From Paenibacillus planticolens (GTDB lineage Bacteria > Bacillota > Bacilli > Paenibacillales > NBRC-103111): 64,000 bases of DNA. The notes below the pieces were generated by a model that had not been told where the DNA came from, made no database searches, and worked only from the letters and a program-made list of their open reading frames with translations. The translations under genes were made by a program, and so were the position numbers. Each line of letters begins with the position of its first letter. Position 1 is the first letter of the stretch. Shown piece by piece: positions 25,867 through 34,544 of the stretch. The DNA lies in contig NZ_WHNZ01000042.1 in assembly GCF_013141725.1 (NCBI RefSeq), forward strand, positions 62,001 to 126,000, written 5' to 3'.

Positions 25867-27585
25867 ATGTCAGAAAATAATTTACTGTCGAAGAACAGCG
25901 CACCGCATAGCGAAGTTGAACATATTAAACTAAGAACCAATTATTTGCGCGGAAGTCTCGAAGAGACGCTTATCGATACCATTACGGGATCTATCCCCGA
26001 GGATGATAACCGTTTGATGAAGTTCCACGGCAGCTATATGCAGGATGACAGGGATCTGCGCAACGAACGGCAAAAGCAAAAGCTGGAGCCAGCTTACCAG
26101 TTCATGCTGCGCGTTCGTGCTGCCGGCGGTGTCGTGACACCGGATCAGTGGTTAATGATGGATAGCGTCGCACAAAAATATGCAAACGGTACGATTCGTT
26201 TGACCACGCGTCAATCTTTCCAGCTTCACGGCGTGATCAAATGGAACCTGAAAAAAACAATACAAGAAGTTAACGCTTCTTTGCTTAGTACATTAGCTGC
26301 GTGCGGCGACGTGAACCGTAACGTGATGTGCAATCCCAATCCTCACCTTTCTGATGTGCATGGTGAAGTTTATGAGTGGGCTTGCCGCATCAGCAATCAT
26401 CTGGATCCGCAGACTCGCGCTTACCATGAGATCTGGCTGGACGGAGAGAAAATCGTAGATAGTCAGGACGGCGAGCAAGAACCGATTTATGGAAAAGTGT
26501 ACTTGCCGCGTAAGTTCAAAATCGGCATCGCGGTTCCTCCATCCAATGACGTGGACGTTTTCTCACAAGATCTCGGCTTCATCGCGATTGTGGAAGACGG
26601 TAAATTGAAAGGTTTTAACGTTACCGTTGGCGGTGGTATGGGGATGACGCATGGCGATACGCTGACATACCCTCAAGTTGCCCAAGTCATCGGCTTCGTA
26701 ACGCCGGATCAAGTTGTTGATTTGGCAGAAAAAACGGTTACGATTCAACGTGATTATGGCGATCGTGCTGTACGCAAACATGCCCGTTTCAAATATACGA
26801 TTGACGACCGCGGCATCGAATGGTTCGTTGAAGAACTAACTGCTCGCCTGGGTTGGAAGCTTGAAGCCGCACGTCCTTACCATTTCGATGACAATGGGGA
26901 TCGTTATGGATGGGTAAAAGGAAGCAACGGCAAATGGCATTTCACGTTGTTTATCCAAAACGGACGCGTGAAAGATGAAGATAACTACCGTTTGTTGACA
27001 GGACTTCGTGAAATTGCCAAAGTACATTCCGGTGATTTCCGACTCACAGCGAACCAGAATTTGGTTATCGGAAACATTAGCGCGCAAAAGAAGAAGAAAA
27101 TCGAAGAACTTATCAAAGAGCACGGTCTTACTGATGGTCTTCATTACTCCGCGCTGCGCAGAAGTTCCATGGCCTGCGTATCTCTTCCGACTTGCGGCAT
27201 GGCGATGGCAGAAGCCGAGCGCTACCTGCCTGAGTTGATGGAGAAAATCGAGCCTATGCTAGATGAAGCCGGACTTAGCGAGAAAGAAATCACTATCCGT
27301 ATGACGGGATGCCCGAACGGATGTGCACGTCCGATGCTGGCGGAGCTTGCGTTCATCGGGAAAGCGCCAGGGAAATACAACATGTATTTGGGCGGCGGCC
27401 ATGCCGGCAACCGACTCAACAAGCTATATAAAGAAAACATCGGCGAAGCTGAGATTTTACAGTCGCTTAAACCGATTATTACGCAATATGCGAAAGAGCG
27501 TTGGGATGGCGAGCACTTCGGTGATTTTGTCATTCGCGCCGGCTATGTGAAGGAAGTTCGTTCCGGACAAGAGTTTCACGCATAA
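25867..27585 (+). CDS. cysI: Assimilatory sulfite reductase hemoprotein subunit
   Basis: 572 residues of the siroheme/[4Fe-4S] sulfite reductase family. Two ferredoxin-like halves are visible, with the siroheme-binding region TLAACGDVNRNV and the cluster cysteines in CVSLPTCGMAMAEAE and TGCPNGCARP. It accepts six electrons from CysJ to reduce sulfite to sulfide. The ATG at 25867 follows GAGGAGAG; an upstream in-frame start at 25846 is unlikely. It is co-transcribed with cysJ and followed by a terminator. Confidence 0.96.
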   Translation: MSENNLLSKNSAPHSEVEHIKLRTNYLRGSLEETLIDTITGSIPEDDNRLMKFHGSYMQDDRDLRNERQKQKLEPAYQFMLRVRAAGGVVTPDQWLMMDSVAQKYANGTIRLTTRQSFQLHGVIKWNLKKTIQEVNASLLSTLAACGDVNRNVMCNPNPHLSDVHGEVYEWACRISNHLDPQTRAYHEIWLDGEKIVDSQDGEQEPIYGKVYLPRKFKIGIAVPPSNDVDVFSQDLGFIAIVEDGKLKGFNVTVGGGMGMTHGDTLTYPQVAQVIGFVTPDQVVDLAEKTVTIQRDYGDRAVRKHARFKYTIDDRGIEWFVEELTARLGWKLEAARPYHFDDNGDRYGWVKGSNGKWHFTLFIQNGRVKDEDNYRLLTGLREIAKVHSGDFRLTANQNLVIGNISAQKKKKIEELIKEHGLTDGLHYSALRRSSMACVSLPTCGMAMAEAERYLPELMEKIEPMLDEAGLSEKEITIRMTGCPNGCARPMLAELAFIGKAPGKYNMYLGGGHAGNRLNKLYKENIGEAEILQSLKPIITQYAKERWDGEHFGDFVIRAGYVKEVRSGQEFHA

Positions 27586-27596
27586 TCATGTATGAC

Positions 27597-27642
27597 AGGG
27601 TTATCCCGAAGGTCTGAAAAGATCTGACGGATAGCCTTTTTT
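27597..27642 (+). terminator. Terminator after cysI
   Basis: AGGGTTATCC and GGATAGCCT form the outer stem, followed by TTTTT. Confidence 0.75.
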
Positions 27643-27689
27643 AATTGTGGTAACCTATGGGAAGGTTTGATGTACAAGGAGCAGATACA

Positions 27690-28382
27690 ATGGACGATTC
27701 GGTATTATTGCAAATAACGAAAGCTCAAAACAGGAAAATCTTATACCATTTTACGAGAGCGAAAAATCTAAATGCAATTGCTCATTTCGATACGCTGTTT
27801 TCCAGTTATAGTGTCCAACCTGTCTACGGAGGCGAACGCCGGTTAAAGCCCGAGCATCTCGATTATTACGATCTAGAGATCACGATCAATTCTCACCTGA
27901 GAATTGCTGACAGCATGATCGATGCGTCCACAACGCAAAAACAATTTCGGACATATCTAGACCGACATGTGTTCTTTTGGCCGACGTTAAGGGATTGTCA
28001 AAAAATGATGGCCACCTACGCCAGGAGAGAGCCGCAGGAGGCCTTTGCTGTTCTTGCATTTCATGCCTATAACTTGTTATCCAAACACCGCACCGAAGTA
28101 AAGCTATCCAAATACGATTCGGGCAGCTCGCCGCGATTTCCAAAGCATTGTTCGTATAAGAAGAGTTTGGCTATGTTTTTGCCACTTGAGGAGTTTAGTC
28201 TCATTAAGAATGATTTGGTGCCCAGCACGCCATCTCAGATACGTGAGGTCCTCCTTGAAGGGAAAATGCAGGGTGTAAAGGACCTTCTAACAGCTGTTTA
28301 TGTGAGCGGAAATGAGGCTCTAGCTCTCCCAGATAGTTGGAAGCAATTGACTAAGCCTTGGTCGGATATAGAAGAGATCTAG
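27690..28382 (+). CDS. DUF7002-like protein with ADP-ribosyltransferase-like beginning
   Basis: About 230 residues. LYHFTRAKNLNAIAHFDTLF near the N-terminus resembles the first strand-helix unit of DarT/ART-like folds. VFFWPTLRDCQKMMATYARR is the strongest family signature and points to the DUF7002 group. It has no signal peptide or membrane segment. The function is not established; an NAD-dependent modification is only a possibility from the fold-like beginning. ATG 27690 lies eight bases after AAGGAG. The next gene, which encodes a ParB-like domain, follows on the same strand after 112 bases. Confidence 0.6.
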   Translation: MDDSVLLQITKAQNRKILYHFTRAKNLNAIAHFDTLFSSYSVQPVYGGERRLKPEHLDYYDLEITINSHLRIADSMIDASTTQKQFRTYLDRHVFFWPTLRDCQKMMATYARREPQEAFAVLAFHAYNLLSKHRTEVKLSKYDSGSSPRFPKHCSYKKSLAMFLPLEEFSLIKNDLVPSTPSQIREVLLEGKMQGVKDLLTAVYVSGNEALALPDSWKQLTKPWSDIEEI

Positions 28383-28494
28383 TATTCTTACGACGATTTT
28401 CGAGGAGACATGCAACTACTCAATCTTATCCCACATACACTGTTACATCAAACAAATTGATGTCTTTAAACAGTGGTGACGAGGAGGGGGACGG

Positions 28495-28998
28495 ATGAGA
28501 TTTACGGTGCAATATATTCCTCTAAGTAAAATCAAACCGGAAAGTACCATAACCAAAACCTCGGGACGAAAAAAAGAATTAAAAAAAGTCGCGCAAGACC
28601 TCATGCACCTGTTGGTTGTTCAGAAAAGCAGAAAGGCGAAGGGATACGTCATTTTAGATGGCCATCATCATTTTCATTTCCTCAAAAAGCATACATCGAA
28701 ACAAACAGCAGTGTGTTTGGTCGATGAGAGTAAGTTGTCGGCAGGCATCGGGAAGTTTGTTCAGCAGTTTCGCAAACGATCTCTTCCTTACGATGTGCCA
28801 GCCATTCGTCCGGATCGAGTGACCGTTAGCAGTTGGTCGATCATCCGTACTTTTATGAAACGGGAGCCTCGGTTTCGTAGTCTTTCGCGCAGACAGCAGC
28901 TGAAGGTGCTTCGGCTCGGTATGCAGTATAAAAAAACTACCGTTCGCAGCATGCAAGCCAAAGTCGATGAGTTATTGAAAAAAGCGATAACGGATTAA
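28495..28998 (+). CDS. Small ParB/Srx-like domain protein
   Basis: 167 residues, strongly basic. YIPLSKIKPESTI and the following GYVILDGHHHFHFLKKH match the N-terminal ParB/sulfiredoxin-like fold (the motif normally read DGHHR). The DNA-binding helix-turn-helix and dimer domain of chromosomal ParB are missing, so this is not a partition protein. Stand-alone members of the fold include nucleases and nucleotide-binding enzymes. AGGAGGGGG lies just before ATG 28495. The role is unknown. Confidence 0.6.
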   Translation: MRFTVQYIPLSKIKPESTITKTSGRKKELKKVAQDLMHLLVVQKSRKAKGYVILDGHHHFHFLKKHTSKQTAVCLVDESKLSAGIGKFVQQFRKRSLPYDVPAIRPDRVTVSSWSIIRTFMKREPRFRSLSRRQQLKVLRLGMQYKKTTVRSMQAKVDELLKKAITD

Positions 28999-29019
28999 AT
29001 AAAGCAATCGGAAGTTGCA

Positions 29020-29043
29020 GGAGCTGCCTTGGCGGCTCTTTTC
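29020..29043 (+). terminator. Terminator after the ParB-like gene
   Basis: GAGCTGCC-TT-GGCGGCTC stem, followed by TTTTCT. Confidence 0.6.
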
Positions 29044-29112
29044 TCATTTCGGCAGGTCCTAACAGAATAAGGTATAATCAGGAATATAGCTGAATGAAGG
29101 AGTGAATGGACC

Positions 29113-29931
29113 ATGATTGAAAACGTACGCACAAGTAATGTACAGCGGTTTGCCGGCTTCGGCGCATTGTATGATCAGAATCGTCCCGCGGCTCCGCAAG
29201 AAGTCGTTAAGTTGTTAACTACATACTTGCAGCGAAAACCGCAAACGGTCGTTGACGTTGGATGCGGCACAGGTCTCTCGACTTTTTTATGGCTGAATGA
29301 AGCTGAACGAATCATTGGCGTAGAGCCAAGCGACGATATGCGCGCGGTAGCCGTGAGCAAGTGGGAAGCGAGCAATCAGCCGGACCATATGCAGTTTGTA
29401 AAAGGGCTCTCCCATGAGTTGGACCTGCCATCGGCATCCGCCGACGTCATCACTTGCTCGCAGTCGTTCCATTGGATGGAGCCGCAAAGCACGCTCCGCG
29501 AGTTCGCCCGCGTACTCCGTCCCGGCGGTGTATTCGCCGCATACGACTGTGATTGGCCGCCGGCGTTCGATTGGAAAATCGAGGAGCAGTACCAGAGGCT
29601 AATCACGCTGGGCGACGCGCGCGCGTTAGAGCTGGCACCGAAGGAGCAGCAGGCTCACAAGTGGAACAAGGAGGAGCATTTGCAGCAAATTCGCCGCTCA
29701 GGCTTATTCCGCTATGCCAGAGAGATCGTTTTTCATAACTGGGAAACTTGCGATGCGGAGCGTTATGCCAATCTTGCATTTAGCCAGGGTGGCTTGCAAA
29801 CGGCATTGAAATTAGGCGCAGATGAGCTGAATGACGAAATTAACGCCTTTCGTGAACAAGTAGCAAAGGCATTCGGCGGTGAAGAAAGGGAGATTTTGTT
29901 TGGTTACCGGTTGCGCATGGGCGTTGTCTAG
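29113..29931 (+). CDS. Class I SAM-dependent methyltransferase
   Basis: 272 residues. VVDVGCGTGLSTFLW is the SAM-binding motif I, followed by an acidic end of strand 2 (IGVEPSDDM), ITCSQSFHWM and RVLRPGGVFAAYD. This is the Methyltransf_11/25 type that methylates small molecules. The first residues (FAGFGALYDQNRP) are typical of the family. It lies alone between two terminators, starting at ATG 29113 after AAGGAGTG. The substrate is unknown. Confidence 0.85.
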   Translation: MIENVRTSNVQRFAGFGALYDQNRPAAPQEVVKLLTTYLQRKPQTVVDVGCGTGLSTFLWLNEAERIIGVEPSDDMRAVAVSKWEASNQPDHMQFVKGLSHELDLPSASADVITCSQSFHWMEPQSTLREFARVLRPGGVFAAYDCDWPPAFDWKIEEQYQRLITLGDARALELAPKEQQAHKWNKEEHLQQIRRSGLFRYAREIVFHNWETCDAERYANLAFSQGGLQTALKLGADELNDEINAFREQVAKAFGGEEREILFGYRLRMGVV

Positions 29932-29943
29932 CCATAAGCAATG

Positions 29944-29980
29944 AAAGCGGCTATGATGGTATTCTCATCATAGCCGTTTT
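29944..29980 (+). terminator. Terminator after the methyltransferase gene
   Basis: AAAGCGGCTATGATG and CATCATAGCCGTTTT form a long stem with a seven-base loop. Confidence 0.85.
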
Positions 29981-30078
29981 GATGTTCCCTCGAGGTGACT
30001 CGCCTATTTTGGAATAACAGGATTTTCTCCATGTATTTTCACTTATTAATTCATCCTGGAACGTTTAACTGGAAAAAC

Positions 30079-30248
30079 TCAGGCTGTCGAGAAAGTGCCT
30101 TTTTTTAAGTTTAAAATAAATAGTGTCGTTTTTAGGTTCAAAAGTTCTCTCTCAGATCGATTTAAATCAATTTTTATTCTAAAAGGAGACACCCTCCACA
30201 TAAATATCAAACTGTCGAAAACTCCACAAGACTTTCTCGACAGCCTGA
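30079..30248. mobile_element. 170-bp MITE-like element with 18-bp perfect inverted ends
   Basis: TCAGGCTGTCGAGAAAGT at the left end and ACTTTCTCGACAGCCTGA at the right end are exact reverse complements. The 170-bp element is flanked on both sides by AAAAC, a five-base direct repeat expected of a target-site duplication. The interior is AT-rich and codes for no transposase, so the element is a non-autonomous miniature transposon. The parent IS family is not shown by the sequence. Confidence 0.85.
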
Positions 30249-30395
30249 AAAACTACCGTTACTTTTCTGAAACTGCCTATTTTTCGCAAATCCTAACTCA
30301 TTAGCAGGAGAAATTACCGTTAATTTCCAAGTCGATATAGCGCCATTGAAATTAGAGGTAGTTTTTACTGGTATTGAGAAACGTAAGCATGCCGT

Positions 30396-31352
30396 TCACT
30401 TGACATCAACTACAATCGGATCAAGCAGTTGTCCATGCACATAAGGGAGCAGCCGCCAACGCCCCGTTTCGGGAAGCATCATGGAGGTTGGAAGCACTCT
30501 GTCGGCACCATTAAGTGGTCCGCCTAAAGCATTTGCTGAGCTCAAAGGGTTTGAAGCGAAAACTTTGATAATGTTATCGGATCCTTCTTTTACCGCTTTC
30601 ACCTCAAAGGGGCCGTTTAGCTGTTCATCCGTTCCCCAAAAATGCCACATATATTTCTGAGACTTTCCCGCGATGAACCCTGCATCAATAAAACCGATTT
30701 TTTTTTCTATTCCATGTAGCCAATAAACATCTGATTGGAACAACGGAGTGATCTCCCAAGACGGTTTTTGCATATGCAACATCAATTTACCATAAATGCT
30801 GTCATTTACTTTCACATCGATTCGCCACATTCCATCTAGTGGAAGTGCAAATCTGACCGCGTATCTTTCGAGCCCGGGGTAACCGCTGCTTGGTTCTTTG
30901 ATGATCTCGGAAGAGACTGTTTCCACCAGACCAGTCCCTAAATGTGCTGCTTGAATCGTCATTGTTTTCCCCGAAAAATTCTCGAAAGGCTCTTCAAAAT
31001 GAAAAAGATATCCGTTCATTTCCCCGGCTCTTGCGTCAGGTTGGGGAGAGACGGAAAGCAGTAAGCGCCCATGCTCATAATATTGTTTCTGTTCGGCAAC
31101 GGAACCTGTCGATACCTCAAAAGTAGGAGTATCAAAGAATGTGAGATCATCTTTATTCGTGAAGATGACAAACACAAACAATACAATGGCTACTGGCAAT
31201 AACGTTGCAGCAGCAATCGTGGAGAATCTGCTTTTACTGCGTGCAGCACTTGCTCGAATCAGTACTTTGTTTTTCAATTGAGGTGTGAAATGTTTGTCAG
31301 AAAAAGGTGATTCGGCCATTCCCTTCGCCCAGTATGGCTTTTCTTCTGTCAT
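30396..31352 (-). CDS. Membrane protein with DUF4871-like extracellular domain, likely sigma-factor partner
   Basis: 318 residues. A cytoplasmic N-terminus of about 45 residues is followed by one membrane helix (TIAAATLLPVAIVLFVFVIF) and a large extracellular domain in which KYMWHFWG and the paired beta segments resemble DUF4871 proteins. It begins three bases after the stop of the ECF sigma gene, and its ribosome site AGGAGG overlaps the end of that gene. The position and topology suit a membrane partner that restrains the sigma factor, although the N-terminal part does not show a clear zinc anti-sigma motif. Confidence 0.7.
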   Translation of the reverse strand: MTEEKPYWAKGMAESPFSDKHFTPQLKNKVLIRASAARSKSRFSTIAAATLLPVAIVLFVFVIFTNKDDLTFFDTPTFEVSTGSVAEQKQYYEHGRLLLSVSPQPDARAGEMNGYLFHFEEPFENFSGKTMTIQAAHLGTGLVETVSSEIIKEPSSGYPGLERYAVRFALPLDGMWRIDVKVNDSIYGKLMLHMQKPSWEITPLFQSDVYWLHGIEKKIGFIDAGFIAGKSQKYMWHFWGTDEQLNGPFEVKAVKEGSDNIIKVFASNPLSSANALGGPLNGADRVLPTSMMLPETGRWRLLPYVHGQLLDPIVVDVK

Positions 31353-31355
31353 AGG

Positions 31356-31907
31356 TTATACCTCCTCGTGTTCTCGTTTTAACAGTTCGTTCAATTTCTT
31401 CTTCGCACGATGTGTTCTTGATTTGACGGTACCTTCCGAAACACGTATCAACTTGGCAATTTCCTTATGTTTTAGCCCATAGTGGTAATCCAAAATTAGG
31501 ACTTCCCTATATTTTCGCGGCAGCTGAATAACGGTGTCCCATAACTGTTGGTTTTCAAGCCGATTGAATAAGACTTGTTCAGCCGGAGGGGACGAATCCT
31601 CTGCAATGAAGCGGTTCGTCAACGTAACTTTGCGAATAAAAGCACCTTGCAAATAATGCAACGCTTTATTTCTGGTGATCGTAAGCAACCAGCTCTTTAC
31701 AGAGCATTCCCCGCGAAAGGCATACATCCCGTTGTATGCAGCTAAGAAGACTTCCTGTGACAAGTCATCAGCTACATCAGCGCGCTTGGACATAAAGAAG
31801 GCAAAGTTCCACACATCTTCCCCGAACTTTTCCATTAAGTCACACAGTATGAGTTCACGATCGTATCCATGTGCTAGAAACTGTATGTATTCCATCTCGT
31901 CCGACAT
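31356..31907 (-). CDS. ECF-type RNA polymerase sigma factor
   Basis: 183 residues. Region 2 is seen at VADDLSQEVFLAAYNGMYAF and KSWLLTITRNKALHYL, and region 4 at LPRKYREVLILDYHYG followed by KEIAKLIRVSEGTVKSRTHR. This is the size and layout of an ECF sigma factor acting on extracytoplasmic signals. GAGGTG precedes the ATG at 31905-31907 (complement). It is transcribed with the downstream membrane protein gene. Its target promoters are not apparent here. Confidence 0.93.
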   Translation of the reverse strand: MSDEMEYIQFLAHGYDRELILCDLMEKFGEDVWNFAFFMSKRADVADDLSQEVFLAAYNGMYAFRGECSVKSWLLTITRNKALHYLQGAFIRKVTLTNRFIAEDSSPPAEQVLFNRLENQQLWDTVIQLPRKYREVLILDYHYGLKHKEIAKLIRVSEGTVKSRTHRAKKKLNELLKREHEEV

Positions 31908-31961
31908 TTGTTCACCTCAATAAATAAGACCGTTCAGAGCACAAAAGGTTCCCTTTTGAAT

Positions 31962-32000
31962 AAAAAAAGAGTTAAGCGTAAAAGCCGCTCAACTCCTTTT
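31962..32000 (-). terminator. Terminator after the small 76-residue gene
   Basis: On the minus strand GAGTTGAGCG pairs with CGCTTAACTC and is followed by TTTTTTT. It comes directly after the stop codon at 32002-32004, which supports that gene as real. Confidence 0.85.
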
Positions 32001-32001
32001 G

Positions 32002-32232
32002 TTAGGCTCCCAGATTTGAAATCCGATTGATCAGGCCGGAGATGCCATTGATGGTTGCAAGGATTTGGGAGTTTTGCAGTTTATCCAGCGCCAGATGTCC
32101 GTTTTCCACCACTTGATTAATCTCGTCTAATAAGATTTTATTTTTATCTACCAATTGCTGATGAAAATCTTTGGCGAAAGCCGGTACGCTTTGCAAATTA
32201 AATTGCTCGATTTGCGTTTGTAAGGTCAGCAA
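32002..32232 (-). CDS. Small helical protein of unknown function
   Basis: About 76 residues beginning at a TTG, rich in Gln, Asn, Leu and Ile. The pattern suggests amphipathic helices, ending ISGLINRISNLGA. I do not recognise a family. An AAGGAG lies 12 bases upstream, further than usual, and no other start codon is in frame nearby, so the exact start is uncertain. A perfect terminator follows the stop immediately. It is divergent from the Nudix gene. Confidence 0.5.
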   Translation of the reverse strand: MLTLQTQIEQFNLQSVPAFAKDFHQQLVDKNKILLDEINQVVENGHLALDKLQNSQILATINGISGLINRISNLGA

Positions 32233-32347
32233 TTGCTTTTCGAGCTCCTTTTTCGCGTAATTTGAGAATACTTGAATTGTTTGGTATTGTTTTAATACGC
32301 TTTTATAGAAAATAGAGTTTCAAAGGAATAGAAGGGAGCACATGGAA

Positions 32348-32749
32348 ATGTCTGTATTTATTGATAAAATCGCGTTAATTCGCATCGTTGACGGCCAAAT
32401 ATTGGGTACGCGCTCGAAGGGGAAAGAATTATTTTATTTGCCGGGAGGTAAAAGAGACCCTGGAGAGACCGATACCGAGACGCTGATCCGGGAAATCGAA
32501 GAGGAGCTTTCCGTACGTGTTAAGCCGGAAACGGTCAAACATTTCGGGAATTTCGAAGCGCAAGCGGACGGTAAGACTGAAGGTATTGTAGTAAAAATGG
32601 CTTGTTATACGGCAGATTTTGACGGCGAATTAAGCCCCGCTTCCGAAATCGATGAATTGGCGTGGCTGTCCTACAAGGACCGGGATCGAGCATCTCGTGT
32701 CGTTCAACTTATTTTTGATCACTTGCATGAGAAGAATTTGCTTCCTTAA
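32348..32749 (+). CDS. Nudix hydrolase
   Basis: About 133 residues. The Nudix box GGKRDPGETDTETLIREIEE carries the conserved Gly, Glu, Arg-Glu and Glu-Glu residues that bind Mg and cut a nucleoside diphosphate linked to another group. Family members clean up oxidised or unwanted nucleotides. The ATG at 32348 is nine bases from AAGGGAG; the ATG at 32342 is too close. It is followed by the SLH-GH18 gene, with no sign of a joint function. Confidence 0.88.
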   Translation: MSVFIDKIALIRIVDGQILGTRSKGKELFYLPGGKRDPGETDTETLIREIEEELSVRVKPETVKHFGNFEAQADGKTEGIVVKMACYTADFDGELSPASEIDELAWLSYKDRDRASRVVQLIFDHLHEKNLLP

Positions 32750-32818
32750 AGATTTGGAATGTTGTGCAACTAAATCTCACTGTTGACGTCAAATTAGGAC
32801 AGAGGGGAGAGAGTTGCA

Positions 32819-34432
32819 TTGTCTATATTCAAAAAAGTAGCGGTTCAAGCTGCTGCGCTTTGCGTATTGGCCTCGGCAGGAACCGCCTATGCGTATGATG
32901 TATCCTTAAAGCCGTTCACGGATGTAACCGATCAAGATTGGTTTCAAAATGAAGTGTATTCGCTATCCGCGATCGGTATCATTGACGGATACTCGGGTTT
33001 AACTTATAAGCCGGACAATACGTTGACCCGGGAAGCTTTCATTAAATTGTTGATGACGGCCAAACACCAAGAGGCAACATCCGCCTCCGCTTTGGCGGGA
33101 GCGCCTTCGGATGTTAACCAGGGAAGATGGTCGTATCCATTCGTATCCGCGGCTTATGAGCGGAAATGGATTGATTTCATGCTGGATTCGCAAGGCATGC
33201 TCCATCCGGAAAATGCGATAACCAGAGAAGAAGTGGCAAGCGTTGTAGGCAAAGCGTTACTCGATTCTCAGACGGCCGAAGCTCGCAACCGTTGGACGGT
33301 TCAAGGCTGGAAAGAGGAGAAGGAGAAGAGAAACTTTGCCGACAGCGGGGCCATGAGTGATAAACTCGGGCAATACGCTTACTATGCGGTAAACCAAGGG
33401 ATCATGGAAGGTGATCAAACAGGCTTTCACCCGCAGCAATCACTAACGCGTAAAGAAGCGGCTGCCATCATTTACCGTCTAATTGATACAGAGGTGGCTG
33501 CGCACGGAATAGAGAAGATAGGTTTCTATGCGATTCGTTCCTATCCGGCGATTAAACGTATGCCACTGCTGAATCAAGTTGCCTTCGGATGGTCGCATTT
33601 GGCTTACACAGCTGCAGGCACTGCCAAGTTAGAGACAGACACAACAGAATACCGTATTCCATCGGGATGGGAAGAGGCTGTACAGACAGCGGATGCGGCT
33701 AAAGTCGATAAAGATTTGATGGTTTATTACGGTGAGAAGAATCTTAAGGATTTTTTGAAGGACGAGCCCGCTCAGAAAGCTTTTATCCAATCATTAAAAG
33801 CGGTTCTTACTGATTCTAAGTATGGTTTCACCGGAGTGACGATGGATTTCGAAGGACTCATGGAAGCCGATAGCGCGCCGGACTATATCCAATTTCTCAA
33901 AGCCTTGAAAGCGGCAATACCGACATACCCAATGTCTGTAGCCGTACAGCCGGATTATTATTACAAAGGCTATGATCTTAAGGAAATCGGCGCTTTAGCG
34001 GATACGGTCATTCTTATGGCCTATGATTTTACTCATCTTGACAGTAAGCTTCCATCTGCGCCGCTGCCGCTCGTGAACGATGCTGTGAAGCGAACATTGG
34101 CGTATGTTCCGAAAGAAAAGCTCGTGCTTGGCATTTCCAAGCAGGCCAATCAATGGATAACAGCTAACGGCCAATCCGAATTATTTAATCCGGACATCGA
34201 GGCCGTCGAGAACCGCCTAAAGGCGCCGGGCGCGAATCAGGGTTTGAGTATGCCGTTTTTTCTGAGGGAAATCGTCTTTCAAGATGATCGGGGCCGTCAC
34301 GAAATGTACTACGAAGACACGACAAGTATTGAGAAAAAAGTATGGCTTGCGAAGTACTATGGATTAAAAGGCATTTCCTTATGGTACATGGGCAATTATA
34401 CCGATTCTGATTGGGCATTACTCTCAAAATAA
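32819..34432 (+). CDS. Surface SLH protein with GH18 (chitinase/spore-hydrolase-like) domain
   Basis: 537 residues. A signal peptide (cleavage near AYA) is followed by three SLH repeats (about 30-225, each with the pattern FxDVxxxDW/Y and TREExxxxI), which bind pyruvylated cell-wall polymer. A GH18 barrel follows (about 230-530), with FTGVTMDFEGL holding the catalytic Glu and GISLWYMGNY near the end. Similar domains occur in cortex-lytic and chitin-active enzymes, so the protein probably cuts beta-1,4 GlcNAc-containing polymer at the cell surface. The start is TTG 32819 after GGGGAGAG. Confidence 0.88.
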   Translation: MSIFKKVAVQAAALCVLASAGTAYAYDVSLKPFTDVTDQDWFQNEVYSLSAIGIIDGYSGLTYKPDNTLTREAFIKLLMTAKHQEATSASALAGAPSDVNQGRWSYPFVSAAYERKWIDFMLDSQGMLHPENAITREEVASVVGKALLDSQTAEARNRWTVQGWKEEKEKRNFADSGAMSDKLGQYAYYAVNQGIMEGDQTGFHPQQSLTRKEAAAIIYRLIDTEVAAHGIEKIGFYAIRSYPAIKRMPLLNQVAFGWSHLAYTAAGTAKLETDTTEYRIPSGWEEAVQTADAAKVDKDLMVYYGEKNLKDFLKDEPAQKAFIQSLKAVLTDSKYGFTGVTMDFEGLMEADSAPDYIQFLKALKAAIPTYPMSVAVQPDYYYKGYDLKEIGALADTVILMAYDFTHLDSKLPSAPLPLVNDAVKRTLAYVPKEKLVLGISKQANQWITANGQSELFNPDIEAVENRLKAPGANQGLSMPFFLREIVFQDDRGRHEMYYEDTTSIEKKVWLAKYYGLKGISLWYMGNYTDSDWALLSK

Positions 34433-34443
34433 ATAAGTTACGG

Positions 34444-34479
34444 ACAGTCCAAAACGACAAGTTTTGGGCTGTTTTTTTA
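34444..34479 (+). terminator. Terminator after the SLH-GH18 gene
   Basis: ACAGTCCAAAAC and GTTTTGGGCTGT form a stem with a five-base loop, followed by TTTTTT. Confidence 0.9.
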
Positions 34480-34544
34480 TGCTCTAATCCAATTCTAATT
34501 TTTGCATGAGAAGATGTGCAAAGTGGAGAGGAGGTCATAGCTTT

